Shown one piece after another: positions 1-12,337 of a stretch of 64,000 nucleotides of DNA; position 1 is the first letter of the stretch; each line of letters begins with the position of its first letter. Both the position numbers and the translations under genes were made by a program. The notes below the pieces were generated by a model. The model was not told the origin of the DNA, did not search any database, and saw only the letters and a program-made list of their open reading frames with translations. The stretch comes from Rutidosis leptorrhynchoides (Eukaryota; Streptophyta; Magnoliopsida; Asterales; Asteraceae): the NCBI RefSeq assembly GCF_046630445.1, contig NC_092341.1, positions 293,760,001-293,824,000 of the forward strand. The letters run 5' to 3'.

Positions 1-1461
1 GGAAATTAAATATGAAATAAAAGAATTATGCTTATTTAAACTTCCGTAATCATGATGTTTGACGTGTTGATTTTAGTTTTATGCCCATGGGTTAATTGTC
101 CTTTGTCCTGGATTATTTAATTTGTCCGTCTGGTTTTTGTCCATAACAGTCCATCAGTCATAAATATAAAGTGCGAGTGTCCTCGTCAAATTATTATTAT
201 ACCCGAAGTTAAATATTCCAACTAATTGGGGATTCGAATTGTAACAAGGTTTTAATACTTTGTTTAATGAATACACCAGGTTATCGACTGTGTGTAAACC
301 AAGGTTTTACTACTTTGTTAACAATTACACCAATTACCCTTGAATGTAATTTCACCCCTGTTTTAATTATTCTAGTGGCTATTATTCCATTCCCGTGTCC
401 GGTTAAATGAACGATTATTCGTACATATAAATACCCCGCCCATCGTGTCCGATCGAGTGTATATGGTAATTTATAGGGACGCCCAATTGTAAATCTTTAT
501 ATTAACATTAACAAACTATCATTTAGTTAAACAAATATAAAGCCCATTAATAGCCCATAGTCTAATTTCCACAAGTGTCGTTCTTTTGTCCAAATCCCAA
601 TTATGGTACAAAGCCCAATTACCCAATTTTAGTAATTAGCCCAACATCATGATTACTTCGTTTTAAATAAGCATAATAATAACTTAGCTACGAGACATTA
701 ATGTAAAAAGGTTGAACATAACTTACAATGATTAAAAATAGCGTAGCGTTACACGGACAGAATTTCGACTTACACCCTTACAACATTCGCTAACATACCC
801 TTATTATTAGAATTATAATTAAAATTAAAATTAAAATATAAATTATATATATATATATTTTACGTATATATGAGAGAAGAGAGAAAATAGATTATGAATT
901 GTGATCAGAATTCGGTTGCTTTTATAGGAAAAGTCGAAATTTGGGGCTCCGCGACTCGCGGTGAAAACCTCTTCAAACTCCGCGAGTCGCGGAGAATGAA
1001 TTTACAGCTCAGTCCTTGGAGTCTTTCTCTGCCGACGGTTTTTATTTATAAATATAATATATATATAATTAATATAATTAATTATATATTATATTATATT
1101 TATATACCTAGTTAACTTGTAATTTTTAGTCCGTTGCGTCGAGCGTTGAGAGTTGACTCTGGTCCCGGTTCCGGATTTTCGAACGTCCTTGCGTACAATT
1201 TAATATCTTGTACTTTACGTTTTGAATCTTGTACTCTTGTAATTTCGAGACGTTTCTTATCAATAATTGGAACCTCTTTGATTGTCTTTTGTTCTTTTGA
1301 GCTTTTTGGTCGTTTGCGTCTTCAATTCGTCGAATCTGTCTTTTGTCTTCACCTTTTATTATTTAAACGAATATCACTTGTAAATAGAACAATTGCAACT
1401 AAAAGCTTGTCTTTCTTGAGGAATAATGCTATGAAATATATGTTCGTTTTTAGCATTATCA
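1..1461 (-). mobile_element. Element H: Athila-like LTR, truncated by window edge
   Basis: This is an LTR read on the minus strand. Its outer end is at 1461, where the minus strand begins TGATAATGCT, and it runs off the left edge. The stretch 20-700 is clearly homologous to the reverse strand of the A LTR (7100-7740) and to the plus strand of the E LTR (56470-57130). To the right of 1461 there is no polypurine tract, so this is either the outer end of a 5' LTR or a solo LTR. A TATA-like box lies at about 917-928 on the minus strand. The short reading frames inside it have no known match and overlap AT-rich LTR sequence, so I call none of them a gene. Confidence 0.8.
947..994 (-). promoter_or_regulatory. 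Pair of GC-rich palindromes upstream of H TATA box
   Basis: Two near-identical palindromes lie 16 bases apart: CTCCGCGACTCGCGG at 947-961 and CTCCGCGAGTCGCGGAG at 978-994. On the minus strand they sit about 20 bases before the TATA-like box at 917-928. The sequence is seen directly. A regulatory role is inferred from the position. Confidence 0.5.
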
Positions 1462-1518
1462 ATAATAGATAGTTCAAGGGGTTTAATGTAATATTTGTGT
1501 AATTAAGTTGTTAAAAGT

Positions 1519-2660
1519 TTGTTAGAAAGTAGTTAGTCGGATAGAAGATCTAAGTGATTTTTTTCTTGTATAAATCAGTGTAATCAGGGCCGTCTCAACA
1601 ATTTAAAGGCCCTAGACGAAAATAAAAATAGGCCCACATAAACGTTAAATTTTTTAATACGCATAAAAAAATAATACTCCAAATTAGCTATTTATTTATT
1701 TACATTGTATTTAACTATTAAAACAAAGTATTTTAACTTTAATTAACAATTTTTTATTTGATTAATTAAATATATTGAGAAAAATATTTACATATTCAAA
1801 ATTTTTTGCCCTTCTAAATTTTGGACCCTAGGCAGTTGCCTATCTTGCCTATGCTCGAAGACACCTCTGAGTGTAATCGATTCAGTTGTAATTAATTCAA
1901 TCAATTAGAATTGAGATCTCTTTTGTTATGTTAAACTTCTTAAGGTATCAGAGCATTGAATAAATTTTGCTTCCCCACAATTCATTTCAACGGATCCTCA
2001 ACAAGCTTCTCGGAATCCACTCCTATTGCATTCGTCACATGGACTTGGATCATTGTCTATTCAAGAGAAACTTGTTGGATCTCAGAATTACCGTTCATGT
2101 CATAGGTCAATGGAGATAGCATTATCTACGAAACGTAAGCTATGATTTGTTACATATATTGTTACTATACATGTTGATAATGCAAATAAGACTGAACTTT
2201 GGGATACTTGCAATAACATGGAAATACTTGCAATAACATGGTAATAAGTTGGATAATGAGCTCAGTTTCTGAATCAATTATTGAATCAATAATGTTTATC
2301 GACACTTCATCTGGTTTTTGGAAGCAATCATAAAAGATGTATGCGTTGAGTAATGATTCGAGAAAGTACAAATTACAAAGGAAACGTATTCTTGTTAGCA
2401 AAATGGTAGTATTTTTAGTGAGCATTACACTAAAATGAAACGTATTTAAGAGGAAATTGAATCAATGAGTGAACTACCTATAGTTTGTAATGTTACTCCT
2501 AAAATTGTCAATTTCTTTGATGCCTTGAATCAACAGAAGGAAGAATAACACTTGTTTCAGTTTTTGAATGGTTTAGATAAGCATTTTAGTGCCCTGAGGA
2601 GTTAGATGTTGCTAATGAGTCCACTTTCAAGTGTTGAAGTAGCATGTTAAGAATACCGCT
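1519..2660 (+). pseudogene. Decayed Ty1/copia LTR end and gag N-terminal region
   Basis: A short copia-like LTR starts near 1519 (TGTTAGAAAG) and ends near 1942, split by the MITE at 1585-1869. It is followed by a methionine-tRNA-type primer site (GGTATCAGAGC, about 1944). From about 1990 the translation reads like the N-terminal copia gag domain (Pfam gag_3 / UBN2 type): segments such as SIQEKLVGSQNYRS, SMEIALSTKRK and TELWDTC are recognisable. Later pieces match in other frames (SVSESI, SRKYK, QFLNGLDKHFSAL in degraded form), so stops and frameshifts are frequent. A 17-base unit is duplicated near 2208-2241. No pol is present. Old, inactive remnant. Confidence 0.7.
1585..1869. mobile_element. 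hAT-type MITE with 8-bp target duplication
   Basis: A 285-bp element is flanked by a perfect 8-bp direct repeat AGTGTAAT at 1577-1584 and 1870-1877. Its ends are imperfect inverted repeats: the left end begins CAGGGCCGTCTC and the right end, read in reverse, begins CAGAGGTGTCTTCG. An 8-bp duplication with CAG-type ends is characteristic of hAT DNA transposons. It has no coding capacity, so it must have depended on a transposase made elsewhere. It inserted into the copia LTR remnant. Confidence 0.85.
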
Positions 2661-3066
2661 CATTTTATCTTCACATTATTTTATAAACTATTTTACAAAG
2701 ATTACCTATTTTAACCTTATTATAATCTTAAACTTAAACCCGAAATGTTACAACATTATAGATTAAATTTTGACAAAATTACGATGTTGGTCTCTGTAGT
2801 TTGCTCTAAATCGCACAATCTTGCCTAAACTTTTATTCGGCATGATTGGTCAATGTACTTTGAGATTTCAATGCGCTTGGTCCCTCAATCCAACGTATGT
2901 TAAATATGATCTTTATTTTAGATCACATGCAATTCACATGAGGGCATTTCAATCTTTTTATCATTTTTCATCATCATCCCAAATTACAAACCCTATACAA
3001 TTAAAAAAGAATCCCAAACCGAAATCCAAGTTAGAAGTTCAAACAAAGTAAAGATTTACTCGAGTT
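2661..3066. other. Unassigned AT-rich sequence
   Basis: This stretch has no convincing reading frame. It joins the sequence at 4721 once the solo LTR (3067-4715) is removed. The part at 2780-2900, with phrases about a 'ggtctctgtagtttgctc' type, resembles sequence often seen in decayed plant DNA transposons, but I cannot assign it to a family. Confidence 0.4.
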
Positions 3067-4715
3067 TGTTGGTTAGTAATTCAATGATAATATTCAAATC
3101 TTAATCACTTTGTTTTGATGATGACACAAAGCCTTAAGTGCTTAAAGCGTATAGAACAACACAAGTTCACGAGCCTACATGATCTCTAGCAAACATGCGA
3201 TACACATAATAAACAAGTCAAAAGAGTCTTTTGAAAAAACCCAGGAAGTACACGGCTAGGACCACGGTCGACCGCATGCCAGATCGTGAGTTCCTGTACC
3301 TTGGTTTCTGAGAAACCAAGTACACGGCCGACTCCACGGCCGACCATGGATCGATTGCAGTTGTTCTATCCAAATTTCTTGACCAAATAAAGTTTGACCA
3401 CTTTGGGGCATCTATAATTCACGAAACCTTTATCAACATACTTGGAATAGTTTCCCCCTTCATATCAAAAAGAATTTTGGTCTCTAGGATGTTAATCTCG
3501 CTTAATCTCACCTAATGACTCCTTAATGACACTTTAGCTTGCAATTAAGGTTAAACACATAAGTGTTGCAAAATATCCTTTTGTACCTAATTGCAAATCA
3601 TCCTTTTAAATCTAAAATATATCTAGACATGATTATGATGGTCATTAAGTCCCAACTAAAGAGATGCTCTACACTTGATTAATCATTAAGCATTACATAC
3701 ATGCATAAGTATGTTTATCTCTTTATGATCAGTGTAATTCCCTATAAGTCTTCATGTAAAACAAATTGGTTTTATTTAGAGTGTTGCAAGTAACCAATAA
3801 AAGCATATACTTGCAACCAGATGTTGACAAAAGCTTGGAAGACTTGTGATATGAACTTTGGAAGTTTGTGGTTTGTCAATGGATAAAAATCTACATTTGC
3901 CATAATGGGAATCAATGACACAATAGAAGGACAATTGGGGCTTTCCTCTTTTAAGCATATGTCAACTTCCATGAATGCATCCAAGATAAAAGGGGTAATG
4001 CAGATTATTCCAGATGTTTTGGCCTTCTAATTGCAGTCATCCAATATAAAAGTGACGAAATTAAAGGTCTCAAACGACTACAAAATCAGAGGTCAGAACC
4101 TACACGGTAGACCGTGAGGTGAATCGCACAGGGATTGGACAGTTTTTTCTCTTGCCTATAAAAGCCAAGCCTTGGAGCAATTGAAGACTCACCTCTTGCA
4201 CTTACAATTTCATATATTTTCTTATATCATTCAAATTCTATTGTAAACTATTTAGAGTGATTCTAGCAAGAGTGATTGTAAACTTCGTTGTGAGTTTACT
4301 TGTAAACTATCTTTTTAAAGGGATCTAGAAGATAGTTAATGTTTCACTAAGTTGGAGCATTAGGATCTTGTGGTAAGAGCATTTGGTGATTGTGAATTCT
4401 TCAAAGGGACGTAAGGGTTCATAAGTTGCGGCTTATCGAGGAGTTAGTGTTGTATCCGAATACTCCACCGAGTTTGGAGTATCGTAGTGAAAAAAACTCT
4501 CAATTCGTTAGAATTGGGAAGTGAATTAAGGAAGATTAGTTAACATCTTTCCGAACTACTATAAATCTATGTCTTTATTTTCTTTTCCCTTATCTTTACA
4601 TTTATATTACTTGTAAACAAACAATTCAAATCTAACTATAGTCATCTTAAGTTCTAAATGAAAAAGATTTGTAAAAATCAACTAAGTAACTATTCACCCC
4701 CTCTAGTTACTTACA
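3067..4715 (+). mobile_element. Solo LTR, Ty1/copia type (SIRE/Maximus-like)
   Basis: The 1649-bp unit starts TGTTGGTTAG and ends ACTTACA. It is flanked by a perfect 5-bp duplication GAGTT at 3062-3066 and 4716-4720. There is no internal region, so it is a solo LTR left by LTR-LTR recombination. The text TTTGTTTTGATGATGACAC near the start and ATTCACCCCCTCTAG near the end are typical of copia LTRs of the SIRE/Maximus lineage (from memory, not searched). A TATA-like box CCTATAAAAG lies at 4155-4164. Confidence 0.8.
3262..3349 (+). promoter_or_regulatory. Palindromic CACGGYCGACC boxes in copia LTR
   Basis: CCACGGTCGACCG at 3262-3274, CACGGCCGAC near 3322 and CCACGGCCGACCATGG at 3334-3349 are related GC-rich palindromes. 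A further one, CACGGTAGACCGTG, is at 4103-4116, about 40 bases before the TATA-like box. Function is inferred only from recurrence. Confidence 0.4.
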
Positions 4716-4720
4716 GAGTT

Positions 4721-4994
4721 GATTTCATTTAACTTAATGAACTCAACTATAAGCAAAACACGTCTTAAAAAAAACCAAAGAGATCATTCTTGTACATTTT
4801 ATAAAAATATAATAATCAAGAATAACCATTTTCATCGTTGCTATACATATTCAAGAATAACCAAAGATTTCATCATCACCGATTCAATTCTAATTTATCA
4901 TCGATTCATCTTCATCTTAATTCATCTTCATTGTCATAATCATCGATTCATCTTCATCATACAGTCAACAACAACAACCAGCAACGATGGATCT
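4721..4994. other. Unassigned low-complexity sequence
   Basis: AT-rich sequence with repeated TCATCTTCAT and ATCGATTCATC units at 4860-4960. Once the solo LTR is removed it continues from 3066. The reading frame seen here is probably a product of the low complexity. It ends at the start of the D LTR. Confidence 0.4.
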
Positions 4995-6255
4995 TGTAAT
5001 AACCCGTTCTTTTCCGTTTACTTACTATTTAATTATTTTAAAGTCCGTTATTTAATTATAACATCTCTCGTTTACTCTAGCATATTTAAGATAATTCGTA
5101 TGGTTAATTCGCGCACCCGCTTTTAAACTCAAGGGACCAACTTTGCCAATTGACCAAAGTGGTAACTAGCTCAAATGGTCAAAGTCATCTCCTTCCACTC
5201 ATTCTACCTCCCATCTTTTTACTACTTCCACTTTTGCTCCATTTTCTTTGAATCAAGGATTCATCATCCATTTCAAATCTAGCAAGCTAACAACAAAATA
5301 AATTACATATTTGTTATCTACTTATCAAGAACTTTAATTTGGTACTAATTTCATAACTTGGGGTAAGCTTTTCTAAAACTCTAGATTTCTTGTTCTTGAC
5401 TTATAAAAGTGTTAATTAGTGTCTATGGCTCAAGTCTAACATGAATATGTGATTTATTTGCTCGTTCTTGTCATTTTTGTGTAACTAGCTTAAACTTGAA
5501 AAATGACTAGTTTAATCTTGAGTTTTGGTTGATTAAATGTTGTTTAGATGTTTAAGTTCATGTATTAAATGTGTTACTAGCATCATTAGCTTCAATTTGA
5601 TGTGTAGGTTGACTTAGAAAGACTCCATTAACATGATTGTTGAGTTTATGATTTTTGGTTAGGGTATGATAGCCTTAAATGTTAATTTTGATGCATTAAA
5701 TGCTTTGTGATGTTGTTGGTAAGTGTTTAGTAGTATTGTATGCATAATTACCTACGAAACGGCGTATTATATGTGTGTGTTAAGTTCCCGAATCATCATT
5801 TGCATTTATGAGTTTGAAACATTAAATGGTGAGCATTAAATGATCTTTCGATGAGGTTTCGATTATCGTAAATGTTGGATTTGGTTGATGATATGTGTTT
5901 ACTTGTATTTCTTGTTAAAAGAGCTTTCCAACGATATAAGATATGTGTTTTACATGTTTCTTGATCATTAAATGTGGTGGTTTGTGTCTTGATTCGTGCA
6001 TTAAGTGTTCAAAACTGCCCAAATTACTGATCTGACACCCTGAGCGCCGCTCAAGGCCCCTGAAGTGCCGCTCAAGGCCCCCACATGCCTATTTAAGCGC
6101 CGCTCAAAGGCTTGGAGCGCGACTCCGAATCCTGCTGACCAAACTCACTTTTGTTTTTCACAGTTTCATTCCCGCTTACTCGCAACTCCGATTAACATGA
6201 AATTTACCAACATGCTTATATATGACTTCTTATCATGGAACAAAAGTCGGATACC
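4995..6255 (+). mobile_element. Element D 5' LTR, first part
   Basis: The LTR starts TGTAATAACCCG, a start shared in style with the B and F LTRs (TGTAACGACCC, TGTAACATCCC). It is cut at 6255 by element A. The 5-bp duplication ATACC (6251-6255 and 32800-32804) shows that the LTR continues at 32805. Joined, the LTR is about 2.3 kb. Near 6042-6126 it carries repeated GCGCCGCTC palindromic boxes. D's own target duplication cannot be checked because its right end is not seen. Confidence 0.8.
6042..6126 (+). promoter_or_regulatory. GAGCGCCGCTC palindromic boxes in D LTR
   Basis: GAGCGCCGCTC at 6042-6052, AAGTGCCGCTC at 6063-6073, AAGCGCCGCTC at 6095-6105 and GGAGCGCGACTCC at 6114-6126 are four variants of one palindrome. 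A TATA-like CTATTTAA lies at about 6088-6095, between them. Confidence 0.45.
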
Positions 6256-6714
6256 TGATAGTGCTCCAAATGAAGATATATTTAGGCACAATATCCTTCC
6301 AATATGTAAAGCTTTTAGTTACTATTGTTCTATTTTTATGTAATAATCGTTTAAATAAATAAGTGCGAATACAAAAGAAGAAAACGAAGATTTGAAGATG
6401 CAAACGTCCAAAAAGCTCAAATGTACAAGATACAATCCAAGTGGTTCAATTTATTGATGAGAAACGTCTAAAAATTACAAGAGTACAAGTCGCGAAACGC
6501 AAAGTACAAGATATCTAAGCATACGAAAAGGCGTTCGAAAATCCGGAACCAAGACGTAAACCGAGCATCAATGCGCGAGTCAACGGACCCAAAATTACAA
6601 GTCAACTATGCACAAGAATATAATATAATATATAAATAATTATATATATATATTATATATTAAAAAATTAACAGCAGCCCACGTTTAAATTGTTGAATGA
6701 GCTGGAATTCGAAC

Positions 6715-6762
6715 CTCCGCAATCGCGGAGCTCCAAGGCACAAAAGTACCACGATCGCGGAG
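6715..6762 (+). promoter_or_regulatory. Palindrome pair upstream of A TATA box
   Basis: CTCCGCAATCGCGGAG at 6715-6730 and CCACGATCGCGGAG at 6749-6762. The second ends about 20 bases before the TATA box at 6783. The same pair is found in the 3' LTR at 24401-24416 and 24435-24448, with one change in each. Confidence 0.55.
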
Positions 6763-6836
6763 CATACAGTTTCAAAATCTGCCTATAAAAGGCCACAAAT
6801 TCTGCCGAGTTACCTACACCAAAAATCAACCTCTCT

Positions 6837-6942
<106 letters not shown>

Positions 6943-8149
6943 GTTTAGTTTTATATTAGATTAGTTTAGTTAATGTAACGATTAATTACGGGTTTTAAAG
7001 TCGGAGTTCTGTCCGTGTAACGCTACGCGATTAATAATCACTGTAAGCTATGTTCTTCCTTTTTAAATTAATGTCTCGTATTTAAGTTATTATTATGCTT
7101 ATTTGAGCCGAAGTAATAGTGATGTTGGACTAAATATTAAGACGGAGTTATTGGGCTTTGGACCATAATTGGGGTTTGGACAAAAGATCGACACTTGTGA
7201 AAATTGGACTATGGGCTATTAATGGGCTTTATATATAATTAGATAAATGATATCTTGTTAATTTAATATAATGGTTACAATTTGACGTATCTATATATAA
7301 CCACATACGCTTGACTGGGTACGGTGGGCGGGATATTTATAAATACTAATAATTGTTCATTTGACCGGATACGGGGATAGATTAATAGTCAATAGACTCA
7401 TTAAAACAGGGGTGGATTATATTCAAGGGTAATTGGTGTCATTGTTAACAAAGTATTAAAACATTGGATTACACGCAGTCGATAACCTGGTGTATTCATT
7501 AAACAAAGTATTAAGACCTTGTTACAGTTTGAATCCCCAATTAGTTGGAATATTTGACTTCGGGTATAAGGTTAATTTGGCGAAGACCCTCGCACTTTAT
7601 AATTATGACCGATGGACTATTATGGACCAAACCAGATGGACATATCAAATAATCCAGGACAAAGGACAATTAACCCAGGGTAATAAATTAAAATCAAAAC
7701 GTCAAACATCATGATTACAGAAGTTTAAATAAGCATAATATATTTTATTTTATATTTCCTCGTACTTTTATTTATTGTCATTTTAATTTTTGTTATCGTT
7801 ATTTAAATATCGTCATTTATCTTTACGCTTCAAATATAAAATCGACAAACCAGTCATTAAACGGTAAAACCCCCTTTTATAATAATAATAATTGTAATAT
7901 ATATATTTATATTTTGTACAAATATAGTTGTTTAAAATATAGTGTAAAATAAGTCGTCTCCCTGTGGAACGAACTGGACTTACTAAAAACTATACTACTC
8001 TACGATTAGGTACACTGTCTATAGTGTTGTAGCAGAGTTTAGGTATATCCCATTTGTAAATAAATAATTAAAACTTGTGAAATTTGTATCGTATTTCGTA
8101 GTAAAAATATAATAGTATTTCGTACCCCTCCACTTTAACATCAAGTTTT

Positions 8150-8167
8150 TGGCGCCGCTGCTGGGGA
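8150..8167 (+). other. Primer binding site of A (tRNA-Asp type)
   Basis: TGGCGCCGCTGCTGGGGA begins six bases after the LTR end. It is complementary, apart from two mismatches, to the 3' end of plant tRNA-Asp(GUC). This primer is the usual one for Athila elements (family knowledge). Confidence 0.75.
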
Positions 8168-8181
8168 GCCGAAAGCAAAAT

Positions 8182-10898
8182 TGTAACGACCCTGGTTTTA
8201 CCAACGTTATTTATTAATAATTATTATTATTAATACGCTTGATTAAACGAATGTATGTTATTACATTTACATGTTGCTTTGATTGCCCGTACTTGAACTT
8301 TAAATGCCCGAAACGTCTTTGTGACACCCGGAACTTGCACGAATAATATTTTAAGATATTATTTACATTCATGATTAATTTTATTAATCATTTTAATTAA
8401 CTAAGGTAATAGATTAATTACTTGGGCTTTATTTGGTTTAACTAGAGATTTATTGAACTTGGGCTTTAATTAATGAAATGGACTCATGACTTTGGGCTTA
8501 TAAGCCCACCCTACTTCCTATATGGACTTAACTAGCCCAACATTGCATGTAAGTATTACTTTCATAAGTAACTAGTTAGTTTGTGCATTTGGAATCAAAT
8601 TACTTGTTATCCCCATGTACACCACCCTTTTACCCAACTTTTGCAAGCTTTTCATTCAAATAACCATTAAACTTAACCTTCCCCCCCTCCCTTTCAGCTG
8701 AATGCCGAATCCATATAGACCATATAGTGGTGATTTGATTTTCTTTTTACACTACATACTCACTTGAAGTCTTCTCTCAAAACACACACTCTTTACTTGC
8801 AATTTTCTTCTCTCTTTTTTTTTCTCTCAAGTTCTTTGTTCTTTGTAAGTAATTTGAAGACTTTTTCTCTTCTTCTTTCCTTCTTAAAACCTTTTACATA
8901 CATGCAAATCATCATCATCTTTGTTGTTATTACTTGTTCTTGTTAAAAGATTAATTACTTGTCTTGATTACTAGTTATTATTTACTTACTTACTTGTCTT
9001 TCTTTACCAAGTTACAAGATCAAACTTTCTAGTTTTGATTCTTCATTTATATCTTGTATTTATCAAGAACATCCAAGAACATAATCTATCTAGTTATGTT
9101 CTACATATTTTGTTTCAAAAGATTTAAAGTTTATAATCTTTATAATTGTTACTTGTGTTCTTGTTTGTTGTATGTTACTAGAATACCACCTTCATGGTTG
9201 GTTTAGGCTTATCATTTATTTTCTTTATTTCTTATTGTTAGTTGCTTACTACACATTTGAACAAGGACATGAAACCAACAAGAGCTTACACTTTGGTGCA
9301 AGTATCATGGATCCAACACTTGGTTGTGATCTTTCTTAGTGTTCATGAACTTGTTCATAAACTTACATGTAACCTTGGCTCATCAAACACTTACAACACT
9401 TGCACTTGAGTTATGATGGACAAACCTTGGTCAAAATGATGTTAACACATCAACGAGTTGTACACTTGAAGCTATACGCATCAAGGATGAGAACCGTGAT
9501 GAACATCAAGTACCGAGACAACCGGAACTCTCCAAAACCCACTGTTCTGTCCAAAACCCACTGACCTGATGCTTCTGGAACAGACCAGTAGACCTGGGCT
9601 GTTCTAACCTTGATTTTTAGATAGAACTTTTCGAGTAGATAACTTTTCATATAGGACTCGTCTTAATCCGAGTTACGGTTTAGGATTTATGGCCCTCCGA
9701 TCGTTACCATGTCCTTTAACGTTGTGCAGAAATTTCTGACCTACTCGCACTTAGACCGTCGCCACGGTCAAACCAAGACGAGTTTGCTTCTGTAAATTTT
9801 ACCACACTTAAGGGACTCATAGACGGAGCCATGACCACTGGTCTCACCTTAATTCAGTAAGGGTAGAGGCCGTGGTGACTGACCGAAGTCGGCCTTTGTT
9901 TTAAACAACTTTCATAAACGAGTCTTACTTGTTACCTTTTGTTTAATGATGATCGATGATGACCCTTATGACCTTAATTACATACTTGTAAACCTTTTGA
10001 AACGACTTATTGACTTAGTGCTATTTGACTTAGGTTGAGGACGTTTGGACCGTTACTTGCACACCACTTTCCCGACTACTACCTTACCGTTACTTCTAAT
10101 CATTGTGAGTTATAGCATTCCCTTTTTACTTTAACTTATTTTGGGAACTGAGAATACATGCGGATTTTATGTTTTACATACTAGGCACGAGTACTTAAAC
10201 TTTATATATGTGTGGGTTATATAACGGCAGAAACATTCCCTTTAGCTCGGTAACGTTTAATCATTGGTTTTTGAACCGTGAACGCGAATCTTAGATATGG
10301 ATCCATAGGGTTTGACATCCCCACTCGGGCTAGTAGCGCTAGCATTTAACGAGTGTTTAATACTTCGAGGTTATACGCACTTGCCAAGTGCACTTTAAGG
10401 GGGTACATTAAACGTTAAGTTAGTTACCGGGTGCCCACGGTTAAGCATATACTTTTACATACTTTTGAAACGCTCGTTGTAGCACTGAAATCTCGTGGCC
10501 TACTTACATTACTGTTATACTTAAACTATAGCTCACCAACCTTTGTGTTGACCTTTTTAAGCATGTATTTTCTCAGGTGCTTGAAGTCGCTTCCGCTATC
10601 TTACTAGTCGTGCTGTAGAACCCGCTGCCTAGAGTTGTTATCGCATGACTACTTATGTTGCATTCAAACTTTTTACTTATGAACTTATGTTATGTAACGA
10701 CCATTATGGTCACGTACACTTATTTAATGCTTCTACTTAGCGAAGCATACTTTTGATTTGTAAAACAATTGACGTATGTTATGACGTCACTTTTATTTAT
10801 GAATGTAAACTCTGTTTTGAAAACGCATATAGTACTTAACCTTGTAATGATCCTGTTGTTGATGGTCCGTACATGATGATTTAGTACGGGGCGTCACA
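8182..10898 (+). repeat. Element B 5' LTR
   Basis: 2717 bp, starting TGTAACGACCC and ending GGGCGTCACA. Small reading frames at 8764-8946 and 9450-9650 recur unchanged in the 3' LTR only because the LTRs are copies. A module at about 10145-10600 (motifs GAGAATACATG, GGATCCATAGGGTTTGAC, TTTTCTCAGGTGCTTGAAG) is recognisably shared with the D and G LTRs. Confidence 0.95.
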
Positions 10899-10900
10899 TT

Positions 10901-10918
10901 TGGTATCAGAGCATTGGT
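10901..10918 (+). other. Primer binding site of B (initiator tRNA-Met type)
   Basis: TGGTATCAGAGC follows the LTR end after two bases and is complementary to the 3' end of initiator tRNA-Met over 12 bases. The match ends there. A conserved GGATGCATTAGTGAGTCTA follows at 10931-10949. Confidence 0.85.
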
Positions 10919-11235
10919 TGTAGGGAATTAGGATGCATTAGTGAGTCTAAGACCGACCCGAGTAGGATTCACTAATAGGGCTAATCTACAACTTGTTAGT
11001 TTACTTGTTTCCGCTGAACTTACTGCATGCTGCTGCTTACTGTTACTGCTATATGCCGTATGCTACTACGTGATTTCACTACTGCATGCTATTACTTACT
11101 TTCGATTGCATGCTAGTTTCGTACGATTACTGATATTGCCATGCTACTTATTGTTATACATGATTTAAACTGTTGGCCTATTATTTGCTTGCTTTATGAC
11201 ATACTGACATGGAAAATTCATTTTTCCTTGTTCAG

Positions 11236-12039
11236 ATGTCGGACGTTCCACCTACTGACATCCCGAGCGGCTCAGGCCCCGTTGTTCCTCCCACTGCTGC
11301 ACCTGTTGCTGCTACTGCTGCTGCTGCTGACATTCCGGCCCCGACACCCACTGGCGACCCCGGCGCCTCTAGTTCTGGAGCTAGCTCTAGTGTGCCTATC
11401 CCGGCGTCTTCTTCCAGACCCCTGAGGCAACTGGCTCGCATTGGTGGCATGGAGATCCCCGCGGAGTTCGGGGAAGGACCCTTCCGTAATCACTGGCGCA
11501 CACCTTGCCGACGCACTGCTGACGGCCGCTTAGCCGTGATTACGCCAGGCCGACACCGACAAATGTTGGCCGCTTTCGGATATGTTGAGCCACCCGCGCC
11601 ACCACCGCATGATTCAGACGACGGTTCTTCCACCGATGCTTCTTCAGACGACACCTCATCTGACGACTCCAGTGATGAGGAGGATCCCGCTGACCGACCG
11701 ATTCAGGCACCTTCTACCCCGCCGAAGAAGCGGTATCGCTTCGCTGGCATAATTCCTGGTCGTACTATCACTGACGCTTATGGTCGGCGTCGTAGGATCA
11801 CTGCTCGTAAACGGCTGGTGTCGTACCCCGCCGACCCACTGATATTACCGTCTCCACCCAGAGCCGGACCATCCACTTCAGCACCACCGGCTCCACCTGC
11901 ACCGCCAGCACCACCTGCCCCACCATCTTCCTCTAATGAGGAAATGAGGCGGGAGATTGAGATTCTCCAGACTCGAGTTACTGAGCTCGAGGACCAGTTG
12001 ACTCATGTTTTGGACATCTTGTACCCACCATCGCCGTAG
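11236..12039 (+). CDS. Extra ORF before gag (ORF0) of element B
   Basis: An intact frame of 267 codons plus stop sits between the primer site and gag. I do not recognise its family. The N-terminal 70 residues are rich in Pro, Ala, Ser and Thr. An acidic Asp/Ser run lies at about residues 125-150 (SDDTSSDDSSDEED). A basic patch follows (GRRRRITARKR, about 188-198), then a Pro-Ala repeat (PPAPPAPPAPPAPP), and the last 35 residues look like a short coiled coil (EMRREIEILQTRVTELEDQL). An upstream in-frame ATG at 11209 is possible. I prefer 11236 because TTCCTTGTTCAG directly before it looks like a splice acceptor. Element G has a similarly placed acidic ORF. The role is unknown. The basic and coiled-coil parts allow nucleic-acid binding or multimerisation, but that is a guess. 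Confidence 0.75.
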   Translation: MSDVPPTDIPSGSGPVVPPTAAPVAATAAAADIPAPTPTGDPGASSSGASSSVPIPASSSRPLRQLARIGGMEIPAEFGEGPFRNHWRTPCRRTADGRLAVITPGRHRQMLAAFGYVEPPAPPPHDSDDGSSTDASSDDTSSDDSSDEEDPADRPIQAPSTPPKKRYRFAGIIPGRTITDAYGRRRRITARKRLVSYPADPLILPSPPRAGPSTSAPPAPPAPPAPPAPPSSSNEEMRREIEILQTRVTELEDQLTHVLDILYPPSP

Positions 12040-12337
12040 GACTTTGTACTAGATTCTGTATTGTAATCTCTTTTGTAATTTCGTATTTCACTTATGTAAT
12101 GTACGAACTTATTGTAATGTATGAACTTATTATCATTAATGAATGAAATTTGTGTTGCTTACTTCTTGCGCAAGTGTTCTATTTACGTTATCATATCATG
12201 GTTTTGTGGTACTTATATATGCCTGCATTACTTAATCAACATGTGTTGTGCTGTCTTCATGTTGGTTGTTATATACTATATTATTATTATTTGCATAATG
12301 GATTTTGACTTGAGTCAAAATGTTTGTATAGAACATC

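Noticed and set aside
8764-8946. Small frame with a signal-peptide look, identical at 17428-17610 (and the pair 9450-9650 / 18114-18314)
   Set aside because: Both lie in the B LTRs. Identity reflects LTR duplication, and nothing supports translation.
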